Origin: Butyrivibrio sp. AE2015
GTDB lineage: Bacteria > Bacillota > Clostridia > Lachnospirales > Lachnospiraceae
Assembly: GCF_000420825.1 (NCBI RefSeq)
Contig: NZ_ATVR01000005.1
Location: forward strand, 1-64,000
Length of the DNA: 64,000 nucleotides
Direction of reading: 5' to 3'
The notes below the pieces were generated by a model, which saw only the letters and a program-made list of their open reading frames with translations, searched no databases and had not been told where the DNA came from. Numbering within the stretch: the stretch's first letter is position 1; every line of letters starts with the position of its first letter. The position numbers were made by a program, and so were the translations under genes. This document shows positions 25,983 to 35,470 of this stretch, one piece after another.

Positions 25983-26544
25983 AACTCTTGATTGCTACGA
26001 GAATAATAGCGAAATAAATAAAGCCAATACATGCTGTGATAAACTGCACTACTGAAAATGTGTACTGGAATACAGGCATTTTCTGGCGAAGTGGTGACTG
26101 CTCAGGAATAAATGTAGGTAAAAGCCATAAGGAAATTGTTACGCCCATAAAAGCTGCCTTTAAAAGTGCACATAAAACTGCCTTTAGAATAAGCATAAGG
26201 CTAAATCTTCCATCAAGTTTTAAATCATTTAGATTTCCCTTTAAGAGATAATTCATAGCTACTACAAGTACCACATTTCCAAGCATGATAAATGGAATTA
26301 TGCCCGGTACTACCATCATTACAGGCGATGCCGCTATAAAGTAAGCTGTTATCGGAGTAATAACAGATAACACGATCGCACATGGCAGATTAACAAGTGA
26401 AGCTGCCAATAGAAGGCACGCATTTATAACCGGCCCTGTAATAAAAACACTTAAAGATTTGAAGATCTGACTTATAAGACAGATTGCCAAAAGAATCGCC
26501 GTTATCGCAATCTGCTTTGTTCCAAAAGAATTACTTTTTTTCAT
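25963..26544 (-). CDS. Integral membrane protein, ECF transporter S-component-like
   Basis: The 193-residue protein is mostly hydrophobic, with about five to six membrane spans, and opens with KQIAITAILLAICLISQIFK, the kind of first helix seen in substrate-binding S components of energy-coupling-factor vitamin transporters. No ECF ATPase or T component is nearby, as is usual for group II systems. Its start codon overlaps the stop of the flavoprotein gene (ATGA), and its end overlaps the cyclo-ligase gene by 20 bp. This coupling makes a folate (FolT-like) role attractive but unproven; riboflavin or another vitamin is possible. Confidence 0.65.
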   Translation of the reverse strand: MKKSNSFGTKQIAITAILLAICLISQIFKSLSVFITGPVINACLLLAASLVNLPCAIVLSVITPITAYFIAASPVMMVVPGIIPFIMLGNVVLVVAMNYLLKGNLNDLKLDGRFSLMLILKAVLCALLKAAFMGVTISLWLLPTFIPEQSPLRQKMPVFQYTFSVVQFITACIGFIYFAIILVAIKSYAKRNS

Positions 26545-28220
26545 TTTTTACATATCCTCCCTGCAACATATTCTGCTATTTTCATTCCGTCCATCGCTGC
26601 AGACATTATGCCACCTGCATAGCCTGCGCCTTCACCACAGGGAAAAAGTCCTTTCACATTAACAGATTCCCCGTTATCCCCCCTGACTATCCTGACTGGA
26701 GAAGATGTTCTGGACTCCACTCCTGATACAAGAGCATATTCGCTGTTGTATCCTTTAATCATTCGTCCAAATTTTTCCATTCCTTGAACAAAAGCATTAT
26801 TTAAATCATCCGGAAGAATATCATGTACATTTGCAAATACATAATCTCCTTTCATGGATGGAGTGTTCTCTATCAGTTTAAAATCTTTCTGAGTCTGAGC
26901 CAATGTATCATCCTCATTAGTGGAATCAGGCTCACCTGATACAGCTTCTTTAAACTTTCCATAATACTCAACAGGAATCTTACCATTTCCTGCTTTAAAG
27001 GCCTTTTCCTCAAGACCTCTTTGAAACTCTACACCGGAAAGTACATCATCACCGCCAAAATCTTTAGGATCAACTGTAATAATTATGGCAGAATTGGCAT
27101 TTTTACTGTCACGCTTGCTATAGCTCATTCCATTTACAGCAAGTCTTCCCTTCTCAGATGATGCATTTACAACAAAGCCTCCGGGGCACATGCAAAAAGA
27201 ATAAACTCCTCTTCCGGAATCTGTAGTTGTTGTAAGCTTATATGGTGCAGGCTCCAAGGCCTTTGGATCAGCTATTTTATACTGAGAATAATTTATCAGA
27301 GCCTGAGGATGTTCAACTCTGAATCCTACAGCGAAAGGCTTAGGATTCATTTCTACATTTTTGTCCTTAAGCATATAAAATGTATCACGGGCGCTGTGGC
27401 CGATTGCAAGGACAGCTTCGCTGCAAGGGATACATTCATCACCAACTTTGAGAGCTTTTATCTCACTGTCTTTTGAAACCTCAATCTCATCGACCCTTGA
27501 TTTAAACCTTACTTCGCCTCCCCATTTTATGATATTGTTTCTCATATTCTTAACAACAGCTCTTAATATATCAGTACCTATATGTGGTTTGGCATCATAC
27601 AAAATATCTATGGGAGCACCATTTTCTACAAATATCTCAAGTGCAGCTCTTCCTCTGCCATCCTTATCTTTGACCATTGTATTAAGTTTCCCATCAGAAA
27701 AAGTTCCTGCTCCACCTTCCCCGAACTGAACATTGGTAGTTTCGTCAAGCTCACCGCTCTTCCAAAAATGTTCAACAATTTCTGTTCTTCTATCTACGTC
27801 AGAACCTCTTTCAAGAATAAGTGGCTTAAATCCGTTCTTTGCAAGTACATATCCGCAAAAAAGTCCTGCCGGACCGGCACCTATAATAACAGGCCGAAGG
27901 TCTTCCCCCTTACTATGCTGATACTCATAAGGAAATGCATATCGTACAGGTTCAATTATAGAAACATCCTTATTCCTGCATTTCTTTACGACACCTGCTT
28001 CACTATTATTTTTCAAAGTAACATCAACAATATAAATATGATAAATCTCAGGCTTTTTCCTTGCATCTATTGAATGCCTGATGATTTCAAAGGATTCCAT
28101 ATTGTCCGCAGACACTCGAAGTAGCTTTGCAACCTTCGCCTTCAGGACCTCCTTTATCGTGTCATAGTCATAGCTCTTATTCTCATCATGTATTACTTTT
28201 ATCTGGTTAATTCTTATCAT
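26541..28220 (-). CDS. FAD-dependent oxidoreductase (COG2509-like)
   Basis: The 559-residue flavoprotein has a ~95-residue N-terminal extension, then a Rossmann FAD-binding motif VIIGAGPAGLFCGYVLA (about 111-127). GGAGTFSDGKLNT and the C-terminal GLFPCGEGAGYAGGIMSAA segment are typical of the uncharacterised 'FAD-dependent protein' family found across Firmicutes. The reaction is unknown. It is 17 bp downstream of another flavoprotein gene and overlaps the S-component-like gene by 4 bp. Confidence 0.88.
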   Translation of the reverse strand: MIRINQIKVIHDENKSYDYDTIKEVLKAKVAKLLRVSADNMESFEIIRHSIDARKKPEIYHIYIVDVTLKNNSEAGVVKKCRNKDVSIIEPVRYAFPYEYQHSKGEDLRPVIIGAGPAGLFCGYVLAKNGFKPLILERGSDVDRRTEIVEHFWKSGELDETTNVQFGEGGAGTFSDGKLNTMVKDKDGRGRAALEIFVENGAPIDILYDAKPHIGTDILRAVVKNMRNNIIKWGGEVRFKSRVDEIEVSKDSEIKALKVGDECIPCSEAVLAIGHSARDTFYMLKDKNVEMNPKPFAVGFRVEHPQALINYSQYKIADPKALEPAPYKLTTTTDSGRGVYSFCMCPGGFVVNASSEKGRLAVNGMSYSKRDSKNANSAIIITVDPKDFGGDDVLSGVEFQRGLEEKAFKAGNGKIPVEYYGKFKEAVSGEPDSTNEDDTLAQTQKDFKLIENTPSMKGDYVFANVHDILPDDLNNAFVQGMEKFGRMIKGYNSEYALVSGVESRTSSPVRIVRGDNGESVNVKGLFPCGEGAGYAGGIMSAAMDGMKIAEYVAGRICKK

Positions 28221-28237
28221 TTATCTTTACCTATGCG

Positions 28238-29470
28238 TTATATAGATGCCACAGTTCCTGCGATGCTGCCTGAAGTAAAGGCCCATTGAAGATTGTAGCC
28301 TCCACATCTTCCATCAACATCCAAAAGCTCTCCGACCACAAATATTCCATCATGGGATATTGTGGTCATATCATCCCTCACATCACCAAGACTTACTCCA
28401 CCTGATGTAACCTGGGACTGCAAATATCCATAATTGGAATCCAGCTTTATCTTATAGTTCCTGTAGCTGTCAAGAATACTAAGGGCCATACTCTCAGATA
28501 TGTTCTTCATTTTCATGGATCTGCCCATTTTCATTTTTTTTATTATCATATCTGTGATATAGCTATTATGAAATCCTGTCAAAAAGTCAGAAAGTGTTCT
28601 CTCATCACGAAGCCTAAGCATCTCTTTTTCCAAGGAAGCATAATCGTCATCGTCATAATCAGGGAAAAAGTTCACAACAGCTGTTATGGGCTTTTTTTCT
28701 TCTAATAGTCTTACAATTTTAGAACTCGCCTGCATTACAGGGATTCCTGAAATTCCATCTTTAGTTATCTGAAGTTCACCATATTCTTTTGCAACGACTT
28801 CTGTTCCAAGTAAAAAAGAAATCTCAGCAAGACTTCTGACACCGCCCTCAGGCATTATCTCATCCGGATCAGCTTTAAATCCAACAAGAGCCGGATAAGT
28901 ATCTTTAATGGTAAGCCCAAGCTTTTTGCATATATAGTATCCGTCTCCGGTAGACATAGTTGTTTTAGGGCCGGATAAAGAGCCCGTGGCGATAATCACC
29001 CTATCTGCCTCATAGAAAGTGTTATTTGTAATAACGCGGTACTTTTTTTCCTGCCCGTCAGCGATAGGTTCAACAGATTTTAGCTGCTCACCATATATTA
29101 CATTGATCCCAAGTCTTTTTATCTCATTTTCAAAGGCCTGCACAACGCTTTGCGCCTGCCCTGATAAAGGATATAAATATCCGTCTTCGCTTTTTACAAC
29201 TATTCCCAGGGATTTAAAAAAGCTTATAACATCCAAAACTCCATAGACAGAAAGCCACTGTTTCATTCTCTTTTCAGCAGCAGCATTATACATTTTCTCA
29301 TTCATGTTGAGGTTAGAGATATTGCATCTGCCATTTCCTGTCATTGAGAGCTTTTTACCAAGCTGATTATTCTTTTCAATTATGGTTACTGATGCACCAT
29401 TCCTGGCAGCATATATAGCGGCACACATTCCTGACGCACCACCACCGGCTACAATTATTCTTCTATCCAA
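28238..29470 (-). CDS. HI0933/YhiN-family flavoprotein
   Basis: The 410-residue protein has the N-terminal FAD motif VAGGGASGMCAAIYAARNG, the family segment MTGNGRCNISN, and a C-terminal GGVSLGDV plus LLDVDGRCGGYNLQWAFTSG. These mark the HI0933-like (BaiN/RdsA-like) flavoprotein family. Family members include enzymes proposed to reduce bile-acid or other unsaturated substrates, but most are uncharacterised, so no substrate is assigned. It lies 2 bp after the flippase gene. Confidence 0.9.
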   Translation of the reverse strand: MDRRIIVAGGGASGMCAAIYAARNGASVTIIEKNNQLGKKLSMTGNGRCNISNLNMNEKMYNAAAEKRMKQWLSVYGVLDVISFFKSLGIVVKSEDGYLYPLSGQAQSVVQAFENEIKRLGINVIYGEQLKSVEPIADGQEKKYRVITNNTFYEADRVIIATGSLSGPKTTMSTGDGYYICKKLGLTIKDTYPALVGFKADPDEIMPEGGVRSLAEISFLLGTEVVAKEYGELQITKDGISGIPVMQASSKIVRLLEEKKPITAVVNFFPDYDDDDYASLEKEMLRLRDERTLSDFLTGFHNSYITDMIIKKMKMGRSMKMKNISESMALSILDSYRNYKIKLDSNYGYLQSQVTSGGVSLGDVRDDMTTISHDGIFVVGELLDVDGRCGGYNLQWAFTSGSIAGTVASI

Positions 29471-29472
29471 TT

Positions 29473-31113
29473 TTAATCCTCTAAACTTTTTTGAACTCCA
29501 AAATTACCGGCCAGCATCATAAATACATTTCCAAAAGGAATTCTGCTTATTTCTTTTGCCGTAAGGCCTCTGAAGATGATCATAAGTACAATATAAAGAA
29601 CTGAATATAAAAGAAGTGCAATAACCAAAGTCAATATATCTCCTATCAGATTCAGGAAGATCACATTGATGATAAAAGCAAGAAGTCCTGAAAGTGCAGA
29701 ACACAAAAGCGGCACTCCTACAGTTCTTATGAATTCCTGTCTGTATTTGAGCATCTTGCAAAGTAATAGATAGCAGACAATGTCATACAAAACAAATGAA
29801 ACTATAAGTGATATAAGGATTCCATATGCTCCCATATTTGTAAAGATCACTAAAACTACCATCATTACAACATGAAGTATCCAGGAGAGCAAAATTGAAA
29901 CAAGTGCAAGTATTGCCTTTCCCATATGATTAAGTAGCCATGAAAAGAAAATTGCTATAGGTGCAAAAACAATAAGAAGGCTCCCAAGTTCGATGAGATA
30001 ATTTGAAAGATCATTATTCTTTCCAAATACAGCAATTTCAACCGTTTTGGCCATGACAAATATGAAGACCATAACCGGCACAGACAGGGCAAAGAAACTG
30101 TGAGCAATAGACTTCATTCTGTCTCTTGCACCTGTTATCTCATCTCTTTCTATACGCGCCATTATCCTGTTCCACATCTTAATAAACGGAAGGATGCATA
30201 ATATAACAAGTACAGCGATCAGGCTAAGCACACGTCCTGTATATACTCCATAGTTAAGAATATAATCTCCCTCTGCAGCAATGCGCTTTTGATTAATAAC
30301 ATAAAAAACAATATCAAAAAGGATCACCAGTGCAGGTGTGATATATAAAGGGATTATTGACCTTATAGTAATAAGAACATCATTCTTATTATCAAGGTAC
30401 CTTGGTGCTCCCTGCTTTACTATTTCTTTTATCTCATTTTTCCTGAGAACAAAGCTTACAACAATTTGAATAAAGCCGGCCACAACACCAATAAGTATTC
30501 CGATCATCATTCCCGTTGAGCCATAGACGCTGCTGAGCTCATTAACATGGAAAAGATTATTGACCTTAAGGCCATAGTTATAGAGTACTGCAGATATTAT
30601 AGTTCCTGATACAAGAGCACACAGTGCAATAAGCACATCGGAAATAACTATTGGCTTTGTATAGCCAAGTCCCTGAAGATAACCTCTTAACACGCCCTGT
30701 ATTGACATAAATAGAGCGCATATAGCTACTATAATGTAATGAAACAAAGATCTTGTAGACCCAAAGAGGATTTCTGAGCAGTAATAACTGCTGATCAAAA
30801 GCACAGCAAAAACCATTAAACCACAAACTGCAAAAATCCTAAATGACCTTACCATATTGGTCTGAGCATTCAAATACTGTGACCTTCTGGCTCGTAGCCG
30901 TACCATTATCCAAACTGACTTTTGTACAGCAAGGATAAATGCCAGGTATAAAATATAAAAAATGGCAATAGGTCCTGCTACAAAGCCAGCTCCCTTGTCT
31001 CCATAGATCCTAAGGGTTATGATCTCATAAATCATCATTATAAAAACAGAAAAGAAAAACATTGATGTAATAACATCAGGTCTTATTCTTTTTTCCTCAA
31101 AATACTGCTTCAT
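29473..31113 (-). CDS. MOP-superfamily polysaccharide flippase-like membrane protein
   Basis: The 546-residue protein has about 14 hydrophobic segments, in line with oligosaccharide/lipid-linked flippases of the MOP superfamily (Wzx, MurJ, SpoVB). The GVLRGYLQGLGYTKPIVISD segment resembles the SpoVB/YtgP group that flips lipid-linked cell-wall precursors. An extra soluble stretch (about 215-240) carries charged residues. No polysaccharide cluster surrounds it, so a cell-envelope housekeeping role is more likely than capsule export. Confidence 0.83.
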   Translation of the reverse strand: MKQYFEEKRIRPDVITSMFFFSVFIMMIYEIITLRIYGDKGAGFVAGPIAIFYILYLAFILAVQKSVWIMVRLRARRSQYLNAQTNMVRSFRIFAVCGLMVFAVLLISSYYCSEILFGSTRSLFHYIIVAICALFMSIQGVLRGYLQGLGYTKPIVISDVLIALCALVSGTIISAVLYNYGLKVNNLFHVNELSSVYGSTGMMIGILIGVVAGFIQIVVSFVLRKNEIKEIVKQGAPRYLDNKNDVLITIRSIIPLYITPALVILFDIVFYVINQKRIAAEGDYILNYGVYTGRVLSLIAVLVILCILPFIKMWNRIMARIERDEITGARDRMKSIAHSFFALSVPVMVFIFVMAKTVEIAVFGKNNDLSNYLIELGSLLIVFAPIAIFFSWLLNHMGKAILALVSILLSWILHVVMMVVLVIFTNMGAYGILISLIVSFVLYDIVCYLLLCKMLKYRQEFIRTVGVPLLCSALSGLLAFIINVIFLNLIGDILTLVIALLLYSVLYIVLMIIFRGLTAKEISRIPFGNVFMMLAGNFGVQKSLED

Positions 31114-31131
31114 ACTTCTGCTCCCAAAATG

Positions 31132-31635
31132 TCAGTCCCTGGTAATTCCAAGTGCTTCTAAAACTTCTCTCTGTTTATTTTCCATTACTGCAGCTTCATC
31201 TTCTTCCATATGATCATAGCCGCATAAATGAAGCATACTGTGAGCTATCAGAAAAGCAAACTCCCTCTTTTCGCTATGTCCATACTCTTTAGCCTGCTCT
31301 CTTACCCTATTCTCATTGACAACAATGTCCCCAAACATTATATTGCCTGTATCCGGGTTCAAAAGATCTATATTCTGCTCACCATCCATTACGGTAAAAT
31401 CACCGGGAGCATCGTAACTGACATTAGGAAAAGAAAGAACATCAGTAGGTCTGTCAATTTCTCTGAATTCATTATTCATCTCCCTGATGCCCTCGTCATC
31501 TGTAATTATAAGACTTATCTCAACTTCATGATCGCACCCCTCTGTCTCAAGGACCTTAGCTGCCACAAGAGTAGCGACCTCTTCTATATCAAAATCAAAT
31601 TTTGCATCTACTTCATTATCTACGTAAAAAACCAT
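31132..31635 (-). CDS. ybeY: rRNA maturation endoribonuclease YbeY
   Basis: YbeY is a zinc-dependent single-strand endoribonuclease in 16S rRNA 3'-end maturation and ribosome quality control. The metal motif H-x3-H-x5-H is intact in HSMLHLCGYDH near the C-terminus, and RPTDVLSFP is the conserved core. The 167-residue length is typical. AAGGAG precedes the ATG at 31635, which lies inside the end of the pseudo-HD gene (20-bp overlap). The order phoH, HD protein, ybeY is the common Firmicute arrangement. Confidence 0.96.
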   Translation of the reverse strand: MVFYVDNEVDAKFDFDIEEVATLVAAKVLETEGCDHEVEISLIITDDEGIREMNNEFREIDRPTDVLSFPNVSYDAPGDFTVMDGEQNIDLLNPDTGNIMFGDIVVNENRVREQAKEYGHSEKREFAFLIAHSMLHLCGYDHMEEDEAAVMENKQREVLEALGITRD

Positions 31636-32830
31636 AATATAGTTTCTCCTTCTTAAGGATTTTCCTCATTTCATTAAGTTCCCTAAAGGTAACATCGTAA
31701 GCGTTAAGCTCACCATTCTCTATTTTTTTATCTATTATTCCATCAATCAGATGATCATAATCAATATTCACATTAGAGTCTTTTTTTATAAGCAGCATTA
31801 TGGTCGCAATAACTGTCTCCGACAATTGCACTGTAAGAGACTCCTTAGACCTTATTGAGGCTTTCGAAGGCACCATATACTCACGTAAAAACTCAATAGC
31901 TTCAAGAGGAAAGCTGTTTTCTGTGTAATAATGTGAAACATCATCATAGTCCATCTTTCCATCAAGAATTCCTATCCTGTGATAATAGGAACATGACTTA
32001 ACAGCTCTCGCATTAAACCCAAGTCCCATAGCGATTCTCTCTGAGAGATAAGCTGTATGGATAGCCCTGTAATACTCTTCAGGATTCTTCTCTTTTAGTG
32101 CCTGAAGAAGTGAAAACTCAGGGTCATTGATCTCCATATACATGTCATTGGACTTTCGGATAACATAGACTCCAAACATATTAAGAAAGATCAAAAGGAT
32201 CAAAAGATTTAGCATCAGATTAAGAATTGGCAATAAAAGCACCTTAATTCCCAGAGTTCTGTTCTGAAACAGCACATTAAAAGCCACAAGTAAAACAGCC
32301 TGCATGGTCAACGAAATAAATGTAGGAAAAGCTATCTTTGTATTCTCATTAAGATCTCTGAAAACAGCTATAGCTACAGCGCCTGCAAGCATATACATGA
32401 AAAGCTCTGAAAAGCTGCCATTCTCTTCAAGCATCACTGTCAGCATCACAAAGCTGGTACCTGATATCATTCCAATCTCATTATTTGAAAAAAGAGCCAA
32501 TATCACAAAGAATGACATATATGGCCAAAACTGGTCGGGAACAAGAGACAACACGCAGGAAAGAATAAGAGTTATAACATATGCAATTATAAATCTTATT
32601 TTTTTATCATAATTATCATATGAAAAACCGCTCTTTCCTCTGCCGGCAGCATCTAAAAGCATAAAAATAATTGTTCCTGCCATTATAAGAGAAACTATCA
32701 CGTTCCGTAAAATTGCTTCATAGCTCTTGCTGAGTATAAAGGAAAATAAGCCAACTAATAAGCCGGTAAGAATAAACATACCAGCATATAACAACTCAAT
32801 TTTGTTGAAAGACAGTTCTTTCTTTTCCAT
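31616..32830 (-). CDS. Membrane protein with degenerate HD domain in the PgpH position
   Basis: The 404-residue protein has about seven membrane segments (within 12-222) and a C-terminal HD-like domain. PgpH, the c-di-AMP phosphodiesterase usually found between phoH and ybeY, is ~700 residues with a large extracellular domain; that domain is missing here. Around 240-287 the match is clear (NDPEFSLLQALKEKNPEEYY; YYHRIG for YYHDIG), but the HD motif is His284-Arg285 and the first metal-binding His is replaced (YHH-type segment reads YYR). The later LADSVEAA-type motif reads LSETVIAT. Loss of phosphodiesterase activity is likely. The ATG at 32830 overlaps the phoH stop (TGATG). Confidence 0.8.
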   Translation of the reverse strand: MEKKELSFNKIELLYAGMFILTGLLVGLFSFILSKSYEAILRNVIVSLIMAGTIIFMLLDAAGRGKSGFSYDNYDKKIRFIIAYVITLILSCVLSLVPDQFWPYMSFFVILALFSNNEIGMISGTSFVMLTVMLEENGSFSELFMYMLAGAVAIAVFRDLNENTKIAFPTFISLTMQAVLLVAFNVLFQNRTLGIKVLLLPILNLMLNLLILLIFLNMFGVYVIRKSNDMYMEINDPEFSLLQALKEKNPEEYYRAIHTAYLSERIAMGLGFNARAVKSCSYYHRIGILDGKMDYDDVSHYYTENSFPLEAIEFLREYMVPSKASIRSKESLTVQLSETVIATIMLLIKKDSNVNIDYDHLIDGIIDKKIENGELNAYDVTFRELNEMRKILKKEKLYYGFLRR

Positions 32831-33867
32831 CACTTATGAGACTTCTCCAGTTTTCTAATAGATTTTGTTTTCTGTTTATTTACTGCTTTTTTCTCATAAT
32901 CCTCATATGCTTTAACTATCTTTTGAACAAGCGGATGTCTTACAACATCATTACTTGTAAGAGTACAGAATTCAATATCATCAATGCCTTTAAGGACACT
33001 CTGAGCCACATCAAGACCTGACTTAACATCTGGTGAAAGGTCTTTCTGGCTGGCATCACCTGTAATAATGACCTTTGATCCAAATCCGATTCTTGTCAAA
33101 AACATCTTCATTTGAGCAGGAGTTGTATTCTGTGCCTCATCAAGGATAATAAACGCATTATCAAGAGTTCTTCCTCTCATATATGCTAGAGGTGCCACTT
33201 CTATAAGCCCTTTTTCCATATTCTTGATGAAATTTTCAGTGCCCATTATTTGATAGAGCGCATCGTACAAAGGCCTTAAATATGGATCAACCTTGCTCTG
33301 AAGGTCTCCCGGCAAAAATCCAAGTTTTTCGCCTGCCTCAATTGCCGGTCTTGTCAGAATTATGCGGCTTACTTCTTCTCTCTGAAAAGCTGTAATAGCC
33401 ATTGCCATCGCAAGATATGTCTTTCCTGTTCCGGCAGGTCCAAGTCCAAACACTATCATTTTGTTTCGGATTGCATCAATATACTTTTTCTGGCCAATAG
33501 TCTTGGGCTTTATAGGCTTGCCTGATATAGTATGGCAGATAACATCCTTATCTATATCCACAAGAACATTCTCACTATAGCGCGGCTTTGAAGAGCTTTT
33601 TTCCTCTTCTTTAAGTGTTATGGCGTAATTAATTGACTGTTCCTCTATTCCGCCACCTCTTCTATAAAGCTGAACAAGTTCTCTGATGATACTTGCTGCT
33701 TTCCCGGCGCCTTCTTTATCACCAATGATATGAAGCTCGCCGTTTCTGTCGATTATCTCAACGTGAAAACTGTCTTCTATTTTTCTGATATAACTATCAT
33801 TCTCCCCAAAAATCCCTCTCTCATCTTCTGCAGAAAGTGATAATCTAAGTTCTGTAATTTCACTCAT
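32830..33867 (-). CDS. phoH: PhoH family ATPase
   Basis: The 345-residue cytosolic P-loop protein has a short N-terminal KH-like region (about 1-75), Walker A GPAGTGKTYLAMA (about 142-154) and Walker B FIILDEAQNTTP. PhoH/PhoL proteins are predicted RNA-acting ATPases that associate genetically with YbeY. The order rlmH, phoH, HD protein, ybeY, with the stop overlapping the next start, points to co-transcription in a ribosome and RNA maintenance cluster. Confidence 0.94.
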   Translation of the reverse strand: MSEITELRLSLSAEDERGIFGENDSYIRKIEDSFHVEIIDRNGELHIIGDKEGAGKAASIIRELVQLYRRGGGIEEQSINYAITLKEEEKSSSKPRYSENVLVDIDKDVICHTISGKPIKPKTIGQKKYIDAIRNKMIVFGLGPAGTGKTYLAMAMAITAFQREEVSRIILTRPAIEAGEKLGFLPGDLQSKVDPYLRPLYDALYQIMGTENFIKNMEKGLIEVAPLAYMRGRTLDNAFIILDEAQNTTPAQMKMFLTRIGFGSKVIITGDASQKDLSPDVKSGLDVAQSVLKGIDDIEFCTLTSNDVVRHPLVQKIVKAYEDYEKKAVNKQKTKSIRKLEKSHK

Positions 33868-33894
33868 ATAAAATTAATCCCCAATAAATAATCT

Positions 33895-34377
33895 TTATTT
33901 ATGATATGGCTCACCACTTATGATCTTGTAGCCCCTGTAAATCTGCTCAAGAAGAATTACCCGCATCATCTGATGAGGGAAAGTCATATCTGAAAAACTA
34001 ATAAGCTGATTGGCAAGATCAAGAACACTTTTATGCAGTCCCAAAGATCCGCCAATTATAAACTGAATATGGTTTATCCCCTTTACTCCCTGACTGTCTA
34101 TAAACTCAGAAAAACTCTCTGATGTGAACTTCTTACCGTTTATGGCAAGTGCACAGACAAAGGCAGAAGGATCGATGTTTTTTATTATCCTTTTTCCCTC
34201 TTTATCTTTTATCTGCTCTTCAATAGCTGGTGGCGCATTATCAGGAGTCTTTTCATCTGCCACTTCGATTATGTTAAGCTTACAGTATCTGGACAGCCTC
34301 TTGGAATATTCAGAAATGGCATCATTCCAGTATTTTTCTTTTATTTTCCCTACACAAATAATTGTTATCTTACTCAA
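33895..34377 (-). CDS. rlmH: 23S rRNA (pseudouridine1915-N3)-methyltransferase
   Basis: RlmH is a SPOUT methyltransferase that methylates pseudouridine 1915 of 23S rRNA on assembled ribosomes, using S-adenosylmethionine. The 160-residue length fits. The C-terminal knot has FIIGGSLGLHKSV and MTFPHQMMRVILLEQIYRG with the ending YHK, all conserved. It begins 4 bp after the MORN protein gene and is 27 bp before phoH. Confidence 0.96.
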   Translation of the reverse strand: MSKITIICVGKIKEKYWNDAISEYSKRLSRYCKLNIIEVADEKTPDNAPPAIEEQIKDKEGKRIIKNIDPSAFVCALAINGKKFTSESFSEFIDSQGVKGINHIQFIIGGSLGLHKSVLDLANQLISFSDMTFPHQMMRVILLEQIYRGYKIISGEPYHK

Positions 34378-34381
34378 ATCT

Positions 34382-35425
34382 TCAATTAGCCTTTTTTTCG
34401 CCTACTATGATACCTGAAACTTTGTTATCCTTTGTTCCTTCCTCTGTCATGTAAACAAAGTCCTTTTCATCATTCTTGTTCTGAAGAACAGGGATCTTTC
34501 CATTTTTGTCTAAGTGTGTATTTACTACCTGCATCAAAACGCCATCTTCACAGGTTCCGTACCACTCCTCTGTGTCCTGATCTCTATCAACTGTTATGAT
34601 ATACATTTTGCCATCATAAAAGCCATTATCAAAACTGCCAATAGCATTCTGAACATAAATGTCATCACCATTCATTTTGGTGAAGTCATAGTCATAATGC
34701 TCCTGACCATCGCCACTTGGAAGATCATCTACCCATCCACCTGTATACATATGCTCAGTAACAACATAGTTACTATACTCAGGATAGAAATTTATCCATG
34801 AACCATTTCCGTTTCTTTTTCCATTTTTCCATTCGCCAAAATAGTACTGATCATCTCCATATACAGCAAGGCCTGTTCCTTCCGGAAGTCCGGAAGAATT
34901 AAGATCACCGTAATAATAGAAATCAGAAGTACCTGAAAGCTTATAAGACATAGCCTCAAATCTTTCAAGATGAGCAAGATCTCTTACCGCCTCAGTATTA
35001 TTATCTGCCCAATATGTATACATTTCCTTAAGCTGCGCATTAGTATCTATGGCAAGACCTTTGTATACATTCTTTAGAACAGCCGCTTTAGTTGAATACA
35101 AACTGTTTCCTGAAATGTCGTTTGTTGTACTTCCTGTTTCTTTTGACTGTAAATCTGTTTCTGTACTACTTTCATCTGTACTTGAACTATCTTCAGCTTT
35201 GTCTGAAGATTCACTGTTTGATTCTTCTGAAGATGCCAAAACACCAGAATCAAGGTTCTGGTCCAAAGAACTCTCTAAAGATGCATACTCGCTTATGTTC
35301 TCATCAAGAAGCTTTTCATCATTCTTATTTTTACCTGAAAGAGCTAAAAACAGTACTAAAATCAGTAATATTGCAGCTACTATACCTGATGTAATAGCAA
35401 CTTTAATTTTTTCATTCTTATCCAT
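34382..35425 (-). CDS. Membrane-anchored MORN-repeat protein
   Basis: The 347-residue protein has an N-terminal membrane anchor (about 9-30), a Ser/Glu/Asp-rich linker (about 45-105) that is probably extracytoplasmic, a short helical region, then MORN-type repeats: YYFGEWKNGKRNGNGSW, YTGGWVDDLPSGDGQ and GSFDNGFYDGKMY. MORN repeats act as membrane- or protein-binding scaffolds; no catalytic domain is seen. GGAG precedes the ATG at 35425, which is better than a TTG 12 bp upstream. It is the first gene of the rlmH-phoH cluster, so it could share expression with ribosome maintenance genes. Confidence 0.8.
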   Translation of the reverse strand: MDKNEKIKVAITSGIVAAILLILVLFLALSGKNKNDEKLLDENISEYASLESSLDQNLDSGVLASSEESNSESSDKAEDSSSTDESSTETDLQSKETGSTTNDISGNSLYSTKAAVLKNVYKGLAIDTNAQLKEMYTYWADNNTEAVRDLAHLERFEAMSYKLSGTSDFYYYGDLNSSGLPEGTGLAVYGDDQYYFGEWKNGKRNGNGSWINFYPEYSNYVVTEHMYTGGWVDDLPSGDGQEHYDYDFTKMNGDDIYVQNAIGSFDNGFYDGKMYIITVDRDQDTEEWYGTCEDGVLMQVVNTHLDKNGKIPVLQNKNDEKDFVYMTEEGTKDNKVSGIIVGEKKAN

Positions 35426-35470
35426 ATTATTCTCCAATCCGCAATCCTACTAATTATAGCATAAAACACA

